A stretch of DNA of 64,000 bases from assembly GCA_003008705.1 (NCBI GenBank), contig PDUO01000016.1:63975-127974 (forward strand). The letters are read 5' to 3'. Position 1 is the first letter of the stretch. Every line of letters starts with the position of its first letter. This document shows, in pieces, positions 1 to 12,961 of this stretch. The position numbers were made by a program, and so were the translations under genes. The notes under the pieces were generated by a model. The model made no database searches. It saw nothing but the letters and a program-made list of their open reading frames with translations, and was not told the origin of the DNA. This DNA is from Pezicula radicicola. Taxonomy: Eukaryota; Ascomycota; Leotiomycetes; Helotiales; Dermateaceae.

Positions 1-1
1 T

Positions 2-1153
2 GAGGCTATGGCACGATTCAAGGGTAGATCGAAAGATACTCTTATTATACCAAAGAAACCAATACCAGAAGGTTATAAGATATAGTGTATAGCCTAGGAA
101 GGTTATATACTCTGTTGGTGCTGGTATAAGAAGGGTTCTAAAGCTGGAAGAGGTCCACAAGGGGTAAAGCCTCCAAAACAACTTAAGACGAATAAGATAG
201 TTGTAGTAGTACTATACTTGATTTTATAACTCCCAGAGGCCTAGTCTGCCTATTGTATATACCTGGATAATCTTTTTATAAATACAAAGCTTCTATATAT
301 ACTCAGAGATTATAATATTGGAGCAATAGGTACTTACCGAGGAGGCTCTGGTATTTTGAAGGATTTTATTGAAAAGAAGAAGAAGGATACAAGAAAAGAT
401 ACTATCCCCTGGAATACCCTTTGGGTAGTACCTTCTGAAGACAATGAAGTCAATTATATAGCCTGGAAAGACAATACTCTTGTCCTATTTCAGTCTATAA
501 TTGATGATGGAAAGGGAATAGTTATAACTATCTGTAAGTACCCTTCTGAAACTTCATCAGCTACAAAGACTTCGAGAGTTCCTTTTGGAGATCAGCCTAT
601 AAAAGAATTAGAGTACCCAGAGTTCGACTACCTATATAATCATAATATAGGCTATATGGATAGGGTAGACCAATTAAGATCCTATAATACTGGTAATAGG
701 TAGATTAGGAAGGGAGGTTGGTATATTATATAGTACTTCTTATTCAATATAGTACTAGTTAACTCCTATCTTCTTTCCTTCTATTCAAAGGTTGATAATA
801 GCCTTAAATTTACCTCTCAAAAGGACTTTAGAATAGCCTTATATATAGCTCTATTTACAAAGGCTACTCAGTAACCTAGGAAACGTAAATCATATCTAAT
901 TGGGCCTACATTTATAGAGCTAAATCAGCTCCATTGTATTGAGGCTTTTGGAAGTAAGAGAGATTGTTATACTTATAAGGAAAGGGGTGTTCGGAGGGTG
1001 CCTAAACAGACTCCAGTTTTAGGGGAGATTTCAGGTAATTCAAGAGGAAAACTACGCCCAAAAGCTACAAGATTTGGTTGCAAGGTATGCCAAGCCCCCC
1101 TTTACCAGAATGGAGATTGTTTTGAGTGGTACCATAGAGAAAGGGAGCTATAA
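2..1153 (+). pseudogene. piggyBac-type transposase remnant, RIP-damaged, 5' end outside window
   Basis: One reading frame runs from base 2 to the paired stops near 1150 with no frameshift, broken only by stop codons, mostly TAG where Trp is expected (first at 83 and in the next line). The longest unbroken part is 356-703. Visible family marks are the MARFKGRSK block at the start, the VDQLRSYN block near 670 that closes the piggyBac DDE domain (DDE_Tnp_1_7), an R-K-G-G-W block just after it, and a Cys-rich C-terminal zinc-binding tail (CKVC...GDCF..YH, 1080-1135). TGG to TAG equals CpA to TpA on the other strand, the RIP signature. piggyBac transposases cut and paste at TTAA sites; this copy cannot encode one. 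The left terminal repeat is outside the window and no clear right terminal repeat was found. Confidence 0.85.
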
Positions 1154-2399
1154 TAGATGTTGAAAGCCCATTTTCTACCTGAATTCAGTGATATATACGA
1201 TCTGATTGGCTAATAAACCCATGTTACTTAAGCGAGTTCTGGCGCTTTGGCGGGCTATGGGATAACAAATACTGGAACAAAGGATCACTCGAGGGATTAT
1301 TCAATGGTTGACAGCTTTCGTAATAATAAGGATGGGGCGCATAGCACGTTTTTCGTATATATACCAGCCAGCACCCTACCTCTGAGCCTCTTTCTAACGT
1401 GGATGATGGTTGTTCTGTTCAGCATGTGTGTTGGAACCCACTACTGTAAGCGGATGAGGAAGAAGCTCTGATCTCATGCTCGCGGATCACGACACGGTCG
1501 CTTGAAATAATGCAAGGTGCAAGGCAACGCAAGACCCAGAGCAAGTGATTCAGATCCCTCACCATACCTCGTAGTCAACTATAATAATAGATCCTGCAAC
1601 TTACACGGTGCCAAACAAGGCCGAGTACGAGGTTTTGCAAAGAGACTATTGCTTGTGATGTCAATCGTGGAGTAGTATATATGAGGCAGAATCAAGGTAC
1701 TTACTGTATTCCCGTATGGGTTGCAGGGCACCAAGGCATTATCATGATTAGAACATCAGAGCGATAACTTTTAAGCGGATGGCAATGTATAATAATAATA
1801 AGACGGAGATGGTGAAACCTTGGGAATAAACATTTTTGGTGATTGACCACTCACAACCATCAAAACTAAATTCCCACCGTTCTATTCCCTCCTGGCATGC
1901 ACCTGGCCGGATGCGCTAAACCTCGGCGGTCCCCCCGAGGCCCCTACACGACCCCCAGTCTGTCCGCCGAAATGCGCTGAATCCAGTTAGTGCCAGCCAA
2001 AAAAACCCAGGGTGCATGGAGAGACGTAAGCGCCCCCCCCAGCAGCCCCCAGCAGCCCCCAGCAGAAGGCGAGATAAGAGGCACTCTTGCAGAGCAACGC
2101 TACGCTACGCTCGCTGCTGGGGCTCCACCATACTTTCAACCTTTCACTTCCAGCCTTCGTTCGAGACCACCTCAAAAACAACTACTCACTTTATTGCCAT
2201 AATCCAATACACCACAAAACTTCTGTCTTCGGACCTCCACATTCGTTTTCTATTGCCATCTGTCCTCCAAGCCTTCGTCAATGAATTCGTCGTGTGCCAG
2301 CCCAGCTTTTAAATAACCTTGGCCTCCTGAACGCAATCTAGAGCATTTTGTAAAGACAATCCTCACCACGTCGATCGAACAGCACCACTCGCCAGTCCG
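1154..2399. other. intergenic, upstream of the apyrase gene
   Basis: No convincing gene. The reading frame at 1247-1471 has no recognisable domain. Base composition changes from AT-rich transposon flank to ordinary DNA by about 1900. From about 2035 there is a C-rich AGCAGCCCCC repeat, then the likely 5' leader of the apyrase gene. Confidence 0.5.
1921..1940. promoter_or_regulatory. palindromic CCTCGG-N8-CCGAGG element
   Basis: CCTCGG at 1921-1926 and CCGAGG at 1935-1940 form an inverted repeat about 460 bp upstream of the apyrase start codon. Paired C/G-rich half-sites of this form are typical binding sites of dimeric Zn2Cys6 regulators, and CCTCGG is the core reported for FarA/FarB in Aspergillus. 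It could equally fold as a short hairpin. Functional use is inferred. Confidence 0.3.
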
Positions 2400-4612
2400 A
2401 TGGGTAAATGTATGTTGCTTTGTATGCTAACCACTGAGTGCAATGCCCGCTAATCACTGCTGCAGGGAGATATGGTGTTATCCTGGACGCCGGTTCGTCG
2501 GGGACGAGAGTATATGTCTATCGCTGGCTCAACAACGCCGGAGCCCTCGGCGACGCCGATTTTGCAACGCTCAATAGTCTGCCAAAACTCAAGACAAAGA
2601 AGAAATGGACTCTCAAGATCAACCCAGGCATCTCGACCTTTGGGGAGCGGCCGGCGGAGGTAGGGCCAGAGCACCTCCAACAATTACTCGACCATGCCAT
2701 GTCAATTGTCCCCGAAGACCAACACTCCGATACTCCCATATTTTTGATGGCCACAGCGGGTGTGCGATTACTGCCAGAAATACAGCAGTCGGCACTGCTT
2801 CATGAAGTTTGTTCCTATGCACGAGCACATTCACAGTTCTCTTTACCAGACTGCGATTTACACATTCAGGTTATTCCGGGAGAGACTGAGGGATTGTATG
2901 GATGGATTGCTGCAAATTATCTGCTGGGAGGCTTCGATTCAATAGATGTGCAAGCTCATGGCAAAGGTCATCATACCTATGGATTCTTAGATATGGGTGG
3001 GGCCTCTGCGCAGATTGCGTTCGCCCCAAACGCAACAGAAGCCGAGAAACACGCGAATGACCTTAAATTACTGCGTATGCGAACAATAAATGGGCGTGCA
3101 TCAGAATACAAGGTCTTCACAACAACATGGCTAGGCTTTGGAGTTAACCAGGCAAGGCAGCGCTACATTGATGCGTTGATGGAGGCGACCTACACTCCCG
3201 ATACGAAAGAACTTCTGGATCCATGTCTACCGTCAGGATTAAGAACTACAATCAAAGGCCACGAGATTGAGGAGGGTACGGATGTTGGTCCAGAACCAAT
3301 CTTAATAGGTACCGGACTCTTCGACGAATGTCTTCGTCAGACATACCCATTACTTGACAAAGATGCACCATGTGCAGACCAGCCCTGTCTGTTACATGGC
3401 CAGCATGTGCCGGCAATTGATTTCGATGTCAATCACTTTGTGGGTGTTTCCGAGTACTGGCACACGACTCACGAGGTATTCGAGATGGCCCACAAGGATC
3501 AAGCCTACGACTTTGCAGCATACCAGAAATTGGTCAAGGACTTTTGTAGTGAGGAATGGGACGACATCGAAGAGGGTGTAGCTGATAACAAATGGGGAAA
3601 GAAAATCGACTCAAAGACTGCACAGGAAGTCTGCTTTAAAGCATCTTGGCTGATCAACGTGCTTCATGATGGAATTGGTATACCAAGGATTGGCATCGAG
3701 AAAGGCGTCCACCCACCTGGATACAACGGGACGAAGGAGGTACAGGCGCAGGCAAAGTCGAAAGGCTTCTTAGACCCTTTCCAGGCCGTGGATAAGATTG
3801 ATGGCACTGAAGTTAGCTGGACCTTGGGAAAGATGGTTCTCTACGCGGCGGGCCAAGTACCAACGACAAATGATGCTTTGGCTGTAGGTTTTGGTAGCAA
3901 CACCGGTCCATACGATGCTCTCGGCCTGCCCGTGGATTTCCAATTCGCAGGTTCGAATACCAATCCAGTTCCCGTTGGAGAAGAGGACTGGACAGACACT
4001 GCAGAAGAAGTTATCGAGAAGGCTCAAGGACGAAGGACTCCTGGCTTCCTCCTGTTCTTGTTCGTGATGCTCTTTATTTTCTACTTCTTCCGCAAGCGTG
4101 ACCGCCGAATACGACTCATGAGCAAATTGAACACTTTCCGCAGACACGCAAGACCTGGTAGCCCACGTAAGGGTGGTCGAAGTTTCTTCAATGCTGGCAA
4201 GCTATTTGGCAGAAGCTCGGGCAACTATGAGCGGGTTCTTGAGGACGGAGAAGCAGCGGGCGAATTCGAATTGGGTGACGTCTCAGATGTATCCGAAGAC
4301 AACGAACACTCAGACAGCAGTGAAGCATCCCGTGTTGGTCGATCATCTGGCCTAGCAACTCCGAAACTTAACGTAGTGAACTTCGATGCAGCCAGCGGGA
4401 GCCAATACTTCGACAAGAGTGAAGGAATCGGCTTGGGACTGTCAGGAAGTGGCATATCGAATGCCATGGACAGAAGCGGCCTGCTTATCCGTAACGAGTC
4501 GAGGGACCGATTGGGTCCCAAGTTGCAAATGCTCAATGCAGGGCGGAGGAGCAGGGCAGGCAGTCCTACACGAGCGAAGAGCCCCTTGATGGCTCCCCTG
4601 GAAGAGGATTGA
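2400..4612 (+). CDS. YND1: Golgi apyrase, Ynd1-type (GDA1/CD39 family)
   Basis: Two exons, 2400-2409 and 2466-4612, encode 718 residues. The 10-base first exon gives MGK and splices (GTATGT...CTAATC...GCAG) so that the protein opens MGKWRYGVILDAGSSG, as in other fungal apyrases; the in-frame GTG at 2438 lies in the intron. All four central apyrase-conserved regions are seen: DAGSSGTRVYVY (about residue 11), ATAGVR (about 98), GETEGLYGW (about 142) and DMGGASAQIAF (about 179). One membrane segment lies near 529-547, followed by a basic anchor and a long Ser/acidic cytosolic tail, as in Ynd1. The enzyme hydrolyses GDP/UDP to monophosphates in the Golgi lumen, supplying antiporter substrate for glycosylation. 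No neighbour is functionally linked. Confidence 0.92.
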
Positions 4613-7600
4613 TAGGTCTGCAGTAGATGCTCAAATATACGACCGAGCTCTTAACATGACGACGTCGAGGCGCAGAGGCGACATCCCCGATTATCACTAC
4701 ACAACCTACACTACACGCATCCCCGAAGAGAAGACAAAATCTTTCGAAATACTTAATATTATCGACGGCGTTTAGCTTGTGGGACAAGGACACACTTGGG
4801 GTTTGGTGTCTGGGTTCCGGAGTTCTTTTTTTTACACCCCTTGAAATTTGCTCTTTTTTCGCTTTCACACTCTGACTGGCTTAGCTGGATGTGGCGATCT
4901 CTTCTTGTACAGAATACCTTGGGAAACCGAATAACCTTTTTTTCCTACTCCTTTTCTTTTGCTCATTTTTGAGTTTGGGTATAATGCCGGGATCAGATAA
5001 CGGCAAGGCAGGAGCATTGATAGCATTGCATTACGCTGCGGGGTGGCTTACGATTTGAGGACTTGACTGAATAATTCCGAGCGTGAAATAGTGGGTTGGT
5101 GTTATAGAGGCAGGCATTGACAAAGACCTTTAGGATTGAAGTAGATAGATAGGCAGTAGGCAGATAGGAATGAGAACCCTGAAAGATATATGTATTATTG
5201 GAGCTCTTTCAATGCGGTAGTTCTGTATGACCTCACCTACTTACTATTAGCTCTATACAAAATTAGTAGAGTTTAGCCTTAGACACTACAAAGATATTCC
5301 TAAGATACTTTAATTAAGTTAGTTATTATGCTCCTACGTAACTGTTATCTTATATATTATTATACAGTAGTGTTTATATTCTATAGAAAGTTTTCTAGTA
5401 GTTTACATTTAGTTATTACTTACATATAAAAAAAGTATATGTTTTATAAAGGAATAGAATAGTATATGCTTAGCTATAGTACATTTCATTATGAGGCCTT
5501 TATAAAATAGCTGCTTGTTAGCATACTAGTAAGATACAAAATACATTAGAATAATTCTTATCTATAAAGCCAGGGCCATTCTTGCCTAACTATATATACT
5601 AGAAGTACTCTCTTTAGAGTAAATTGTTAATTTCCTAGAGAGCTTAACTCCCAAATTTAGTAAGTACTAATCAATAGATTAGAACTATAGGCTCGCCATT
5701 TAATACAAAATGTTCTATGTTTCAAAATAATCTTAAAGGAAGTAGAGTTCTTCTTGCACAAAGATGTTTGGCAAAGGAATTTTATTGTACATCGACTACA
5801 TCGGAAGAATTATCAAAAAGGATCAACTTCGAGGGCTTCTAGAGCAACGGACGAGCTTTAATAAAAAGGCTCACTCTAAACAACAGGTCAAATTTTCCCA
5901 TAAAGGCTTGCATAGAGTTTTCATCCTGTTCAATAAACCGTTACAGTGTACTTGTAAGATACTAGCGGCACTTCCGCAGGCAGCAGGGGACAGGCTCTTA
6001 ACAGATTCTTTTTCTAAAAATCAACGGATTTTTACCAGATGTAGAAGGTCACATTTGGGATAGCAACACTGTTTCTGTATTATGTGTAGAGCTAAGAGCT
6101 CGGTAGAGGCCTTACTTGTAGACCTCTATTACAAAGAGACAAAGTTAAGGCAGCTGCAGGACTATTCTGGAATATACTTCTCTATTCAGCACCAGAGATC
6201 GACAGAAGCTTCTACCCGCTTGATGAGAATGGAATGGGAACATTTTTGAGTAAGGCAATTGGCAGACAAGAACAGAGCTGTTATTTGTTATAGCACAAAG
6301 CTCTGCAAGCAAGGTTAATAGAATACAACCCTGACCTGTCCACACTGCGGCGAACATCATTATTAGTTGTTATTAACATATCCGTTGTCATGTTAATTAC
6401 TTAACAAGTCTAGCATAAATAACATATTATGAAATACTCTACAAGGAGATGAAAGTTACTAGTATATATTAAAATCTATGAAGTTAAGGTAATGTAGAAG
6501 GATTTTGTTCAGAATAGACGTGTTTTGCAATTCTTGTTCCTGAACGGCGCATGCCTTGATAATTAAAGAATCTTAGTGGTATGACTTACCTAAGCTATAG
6601 TTGCTTCTTTAAAACAAATAAAGGTAATTTTGCTTCTTTTACTTTTAACTTCTTCTAACAATTAGAGTAGAAGCTACACCAATAACAGAGGAGGACCTTC
6701 TAAACCCCTAAGATGTTATTATAAGAGTTTCTGTAGTGTTTTATATACTTTTTACTGTAGTGTGGCTTTAAACGTTAGGATACCTATTAGATTTTAAGAA
6801 AGTCAATGGCATCTGCTATGACTAGTGTTGGCAGATTGACACGACGAAATTGTATAAGAATAATTGAAATTTACTATAATTTCTTAAATAATATAAAACT
6901 CTTGTTTTTATATCTCACGTGCTATATTTCATTAGTTGGGTAATTTAAAATAGATTGCCTTGGCTTCAAATAAAGGAGAGTACAACATAAAATCTTTCCA
7001 CTTCTATTTCCTTAATCTGCTTCCTCTACCAATCGGCTAGCATTGCTACCTTACGCACTCGAAGTTTCGAGTTAAGACTTACTGCCTTAATTCGTCAGTG
7101 GATGTATATCATACTACAGATTCACAATAAGACTATCAACTTCTATTGTTCAAAAGGAGATTGTGTCCCAACTGTCGACAGGCTTAACCTCGTACGCCAA
7201 CTCAGCTATAGCCGCCTGCGAAATAGCAGAAGCTATTCAATTTGCTTATACCAATTTTGTAAGATCTCGTAATTCTATTCACTTCATGTACAGATCAATA
7301 GTACCCGTCAATCATCGATGAAGCAGCGTTTGATCAGGAGTATAACTATCCTAAGCGGTAAGCACTCTCAATTAAACCTATACATAATCCAAAGACCAAA
7401 CAAGAAATATCTCTGAACCAAGATATCTACTAAAACAAAGAGGATTTTACAAAAAATAAGAATTGTTGTCAAAAATCTCTTGTTGTCAATACACGAGATC
7501 TAAATCTACAATTGTACTTCAAGACAGGAAACCAGCTAAAGCTCTTTTATTATTGTACTTGTTATTAGACTCGTCAATTGTAGTCTCCAATGTAAAGCAC

Positions 7601-9336
7601 TACTTTGTATAGGTCGCACGCTAAGTGGTCTTGGATATCATACTCGGGTAGGACAGTTAGCGGTGATAATGTATCCTTTTCATTGTTATCATTTCAGTTG
7701 TAGCTAATGAGATCTTCCCGAGTTTCTGGGAAATCTTACAAATATTTCAAGCTGTAAAACAGCTTCAAGTACAATGAGAATCTGGGCCTGAGTAAGCCAA
7801 TATGTTGATTAGTTCTAGGCATGTTTGCGATCCATAGACTAACAATTACATTAGCAACGTCAAGTACAGACCAAAAATCTCAACACAGCTTAGATTCTCT
7901 AAACACTGGCTATATCTATTATACCAGTGTACCAAGACGAAATCAAGAGGCAGCTAGGTACCAATTCTCCTAAACTTCAGATCAAACTAGCAAGTACAAC
8001 CTTAAAACTAAAATAACAACCAGTTACTACAACCACTATCAACCCAGCAAGAAATACAGCTCCCATTATCAACTATCTACAAGATCAAAAGTGCCACTGA
8101 AAGGAAGCAGATCTAGCTTTAGACCTCCAAAGCGATCCATAGCCCATGGCAACTAACAACGCCAAGTAAGTCTCAAATATTTCATTCAGATCTATCTGAC
8201 CTTGGCGGTCATGTAAAAACTCGACTTATATATACAGACCGCCCAATCGCAAACTCCCAACAGATCAACCTCATGAAGAACCCATCTAGCTAGCCGGACT
8301 AAGTATTCTGTGCTTGACTATTAGGTCTACATGACCTTTCCTAGCACAGCTGGGATATTGATAAAGATGTGTATTAGATGGTTCTGATATTGGCTCTCTG
8401 AACAAAAGAAAATATGGGGTCTAGAATAAATTCAAAGTGTTGTTACCGTGTGCACTGTTGTCAACGATAAATGTAAATTTTATAACTTGTATAGAAAGAA
8501 GGGGGGAATGTAAGCAAGCAAGCTAACGTCTTGCTTCGGAGTGGTTCAAGTTATTTTTATTATATTTCTCGAGTCTAATATTCTTACTCTTGTTATACTC
8601 CAACATCTATGATAGCTATTTGTAGTTCTCAATGCGTATCTTCGACATGAGTCTCCCTTCAGGCCTTTTAGTTAGTGCCTTCAACCTTCATCTTATCAAA
8701 GTCTACTTTCATTTGTAAATCGGACTTTCGATATAGAGCCGTTGGAGGTTGTCTTTAGTTACAAGGCAATGAAGAATCAGAACAAGATTCTACTCTAAGG
8801 ACCTTATGGCTTCTTCAAAATCGATAAGTAGCCAGGTCCTTAGAATCACTGAAAACAATCCTCTTCAGAAGCCTCTACATAATCTCTGTAACAACATCCT
8901 ACTTCTTTTTAATACATTTCTCTCCCCTTCAACTCACCCACATAAACAATTCCCCACATCATCCCACCTCATCTTTCTAAAACTTCAAATTTCCTGCCCT
9001 AGACAGAAAACTCCTTCCTGCTGGTTAAAGAGTCAATTTACTTTATGCAGTTTAAAAAACGGCCTTTTGGTTTTTATTTTGTTCCGTTATTCGAACCACC
9101 ACGCATGCTATTGGTTTCTCATATTGGGGAGGCGGGGAGGCGGATAAGTGATTCAGGTATAAATTATTGAATTGGTTTGAATGACTCCAAACCCTAGCAC
9201 TGCTTATCCCATGATGGATAGGTAAGTGGTTTACAATTGAAGCTATTGATATAGTTTGAGTAACAGTAAATTATAATTCATAAGAATATCCAAGCTACAA
9301 TATCGCTAAAGCAAACTAAGACATGTCACCTTATCA
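4613..9336. other. gene-poor block; AT-rich, RIP-like core from about 5200 to 8800
   Basis: The first 500 bases look like the apyrase 3' untranslated region and ordinary spacer. From about 5200 the DNA becomes strongly TA-rich with stops in all frames. Small frames at 5764-6063 and 8806-9147 have no recognisable domain. Around 6150-6360 the plus strand reads as a short protein-like stretch interrupted by stops, source unknown. The block most likely consists of RIP-degraded repeats; I could not assign a family apart from a possible long terminal repeat edge near 8509. Confidence 0.55.
8493..8530 (+). repeat. possible polypurine tract and start of a 3' long terminal repeat
   Basis: A purine run (8493-8507, AGAAAGAAGGGGGGA) is followed at once by TGTAAGCAAGCAAGC. 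A polypurine tract next to a TG start is the usual 3' LTR junction of fungal gypsy-type elements. I found neither the matching 5' LTR nor readable reverse transcriptase, so this rests on the junction alone. Confidence 0.25.
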
Positions 9337-11256
9337 CTAATTTACGCCACTATAAAACTGATCTCCATCAATCTCCATGATATCTGGGAACACATCATCA
9401 GACGGTGGGCCATCTAAGCCCCTGCTGACCTTGAAATCGGCCGGAACAGCCTGTCCAAGTGTATCTTTTCGATTCTTCTTACGCTGACTTGTCGCTTGAC
9501 TACTATCTCCCCTACCGTTCATGCTAGTACTGACATCGCTTGCGATACCTTGTGAAATTTCTTGCAAGAATGTCTGCTGGCCCTTGAGGATGGGAAGGAG
9601 GGCGCGAGTTTCATACCATCGTCCCTTGATGTCAGATAGACCCCGCCGAGCAGCCGGTTCGAGAAGGCGCCATTCGCACCATTGGCCTTTGTGAGCAGAA
9701 TCCGCAACTTCATTCCGGAATTGGAGATCTGCTACCATTCGAGGGGGAAGGTCGGGTTTCGGCCATTCCTCTCGCGACTTGTACGGCATTGGCATGGTTA
9801 CAAATTTGTATACATCGCCGATGAATGTGACTGTAGAATTTGAGGGTGGTGTAGTACGCTCCACAAGCCTCTGAATGATGAGTACAACAATGTCGTCTCC
9901 AGGAACTTTGAGTCGGACCGGTTCTCCAACCCAGATCTTTTCTGCTCCAAGGAACATTCCATTGTAGTGGGATTCACCAGCGGGTGCAGGAACATCCAAG
10001 CGATCAAACAGAGAGTAGCTCGTGTCAATCACTTTGGCAGCCAATATGCTTCCGTCAACTTCTGGGTCACCGGGATACCGTTGTTGCCGGACTGGTTCCC
10101 AATCGACTTCATCGTACGGTGTAGTTGCGACGGCCTTGTTAGTTGTTGCCGGTACACTCCAGGCTAGCCATGGTCTTAATAGATCTTCTCGTTCTTTTAT
10201 CTGGGCTTGTGGATGGCTGAGAGGGTGAGAGAGTGGTTGAACTAGGTATCGAGGTGCATCGTTTTGGACTTGTCGCTTGGCGATTACACTTAGCCCCCAT
10301 GCTTGGCCCTTATTGAACCAAACAAGCTCTCCCGGTCTATAAATATATTTACCGTTTGCCTGGCTGTCGAGAACTTGCTCCTTCGATCGGGTAATTGGCT
10401 GAACGGCAGCCTTTGGTGGTGCAGATGGCGGTTGTGGACTTGGTTTTAATGTTGGCTTTGGCGTAGGAGTTTGGGTACGAGTGTTGTTTTGTTCTAGCTC
10501 TATAACGTTGGGCTTTCCTCCATCACTGCTGTTGGTGACGTCTGGGGGCAGGTTAGTATACTTCGTGAGAGTGAAGTGCCTGGAAACTTACTGTTGGAAG
10601 CTGGAGGCAGTGGATCTTTTGTGTCAGGCGAATCTGCTCCATCCGCCGCAGAATTACCACCTTTTGGCGAACATAGCCTACATGGGCAATTATTTGGATC
10701 TCCATCTTTATCACAGCATAGCCACAATAGATGTGGGAAGAACTCCGCTGGACTTCTGTAGCGTCGTTTTTTACCCTGCGGATGACCGTAGAGATAGGCA
10801 TCCTGCCTATCGTAAAATCCTGGGGCGTGCTTGTTCTTGGCTTTTGTTGTGGTCTTTTCATTCCATTTCTGCTGTTCCCAGAGCGTGTACCCTTCTGGAA
10901 ACTCCTCCAAGATCCATTCCTTTTCTGTTGATTGCATTAGCCTCAACCATTGAACAAAACGAATATCCATATGTGAAAGGAAAACTGTATGTGGGGGCTT
11001 ATATACTCTTGTGTGCATCCTCCCCAATGTGATGTATGAGCATGGCGGCCAATTTCCTTCTCCAATCTATCCCTTTTGTCCCATTGTGATCTAGCCGCTC
11101 ATAACAATCAACCGCACCATTGGCATCTGGGGTTGCGTCCAACTGAGCACCAGAAGGCCCATTAATTTCCTTCTTGCCAGATCTCGTAGTTACCTCAAAT
11201 AACCCGTCCGATCTCAATGGCACGATCGGGTAGAATGGGGTGTTGGCAAATGCCAT
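9337..11256 (-). CDS. clr2: Clr2-like heterochromatin silencing factor
   Basis: Three exons on the minus strand (11256-11007, 10924-10592, 10541-9337) give 595 residues. Introns start GTATAT and GTAAGT, end CAACAG and CCCCAG, and have TAAT and CTAAC branch sites. The first half holds the block around YLYGHPQGKKRRYRSP and FPHLLWL followed by a Cys cluster (CPCRLCSP), typical of the Clr2 transcription-silencing domain. The second half, from about residue 266, holds ELVWFNKGQAWGLSVI, the start of the Clr2 C-terminal domain. In fission yeast Clr2 is a subunit of SHREC, a complex with the histone deacetylase Clr3 and the remodeller Mit1 that silences heterochromatin. The C-terminal 80 residues are polar and poorly conserved in appearance. 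A SNF2 remodeller lies 1.7 kb away, divergently. Confidence 0.85.
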
Positions 11257-12961
11257 TGCGACCGAGGTATACTTGAGTAGGCTATGTGCCCCTAAATCTC
11301 GCTTGCGATTTTAGCAATCCGCTAGCAGCCTTTGTTGTATATATAGAGTGCTGGTAACAGGCTATCGTATACTAATCCCCTCGTGGTTGGGGCGTGCCAG
11401 TGGTTGAGACGCGTTGGCAATTGTGATGTGTTTAAAACAGAGACGCCTGTACACTAAGGTGCTGTTCCTTCATCTTGGGGTTTCCCTCATGCGCTGGTAT
11501 TCGGCAGGTCGTATGAAACTGTCCTGACTCTTTGAGTTAGCTGGAGCAACCCGAGGAACAGCATCCACCACGCAACATAGGTAGCTAACATAAAGAACCC
11601 AGGAGGCAAGTCTAGTAGCTCCCAGCTCTCCAGCGTAGGGTGGCAGACTTCGGACTTACAAACTACAGTAGATGCATTTTAGAAACTTCTGGGGGATGCA
11701 ATCGAAGTTGTGGTTAAGAGATGTGTACGAAGTTAGTTTGTTGTGTACGACTGAATGATGAAAGAGAATTGAACCGTTTAGCGCAAGGCTGAATAGATAT
11801 GTATGTCTTGGTGTGGCCGCTTTATTACGAGTACCGTAGCCCTGCGCTAGTAGTGGGGAACCCCTGTGTTGCTTAGGTGGGGACTCGTCTTTAAGAAGTC
11901 AAGAAGCGACTCATTGAAACCGACTTCATTCTTTAACTCAAAGCTTCCTAAGATAATTAGTTGGCAAATACCTTCTTAAGTATTTAATATGGACATCTGA
12001 TTATTTGAAGAATTGAAGAATTGAGAGACCGTAAGAACGTGGTTGCGATGTACTTCGTATTATTTGGGCTTAATCAGTGAGCGTGGTGAGAGAAAGAAAA
12101 GCATACGGACAATCCAAGTAGACTCAACTGGAAGCAACAGTAACAAAAGATGCTATACAGGAAAGATAGTCTCCAAACACTAGTAGTGAGAACAAGAATG
12201 TATCCTTTCAATGATGACTTTGGTCTGAGTCACTTAGTAGGATTGTAGCACCGTATTGCTTAGTAGTCACTGATAATACCGATGCTTTTGTTTTGGAGGG
12301 AATTCGAAAGTAAATAGGTAGATATTGTAGCTAATAATGATGAAAAGACCTAGTATCTCTTACCCATTGATATAAGTCTACGGTAGATGAATTAAGAAAG
12401 CTAGGAAGCTAATCAAATCTGTAGTCTTGGTTCTAGAGGTACTTTATACGGAAGTGATATTGAATCCTGTGGCTTTCCTTTTCAGCCTCATTGTAGTAGT
12501 GTAAAGTAAGGTACACAATGCAGCAGGATTTGCCCCTAGATTATTGGGATTCTGTCAAGCTGATCTTTGCATCAGGAAAGGGGGAGGGGGGGCTATTGAT
12601 AAGATAACAGTTAAGCGAACCAATCAGTCATCAATCATTCAATTCAAATCGCGAAGCCAGGCGCGCATCGAGAACTTCAATTTCGCGTCGTCGGATTTCG
12701 CTCCTCAGTCAGCAGAGCACCACCACATTCCAGCCTTGACTGCAGTTGTGTGCCAAACAGTTGTCGCATTGCACTTGCGGTGCATGTAACATTCTGGTCT
12801 GCACTCTGCACAGCGAACAATTCTCCGCAAAACACCAAATATTCAGCACACAATCCCAGATCTGTCCTTCGGCTTGACTTAATTTCGCACAACAGCGCTG
12901 TGAACAACCTTGCTTTCAGCACCTCTTCACAACCATTTCCTGACCTTGCGCAGCCAGCATC
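11257..12961. other. divergent intergenic region between clr2 and the SNF2 gene
   Basis: 1.7 kb that must hold both promoters. No gene was recognised; short frames near 12544-12922 fall in the probable 5' leader of the SNF2 gene and have no domain. The middle (11950-12480) is moderately AT-rich without strong repeats. Confidence 0.5.

Noticed and set aside
1247..1471. 74-codon frame with a hydrophobic segment
   Set aside because: It lies in the flank of the transposase remnant, without homology or splice signals; likely chance.
2438..2465. Extended N-terminus of the apyrase from a GTG codon
   Set aside because: These bases fall in a clear intron; the spliced 10-base exon gives the conserved MGKWRYG start.
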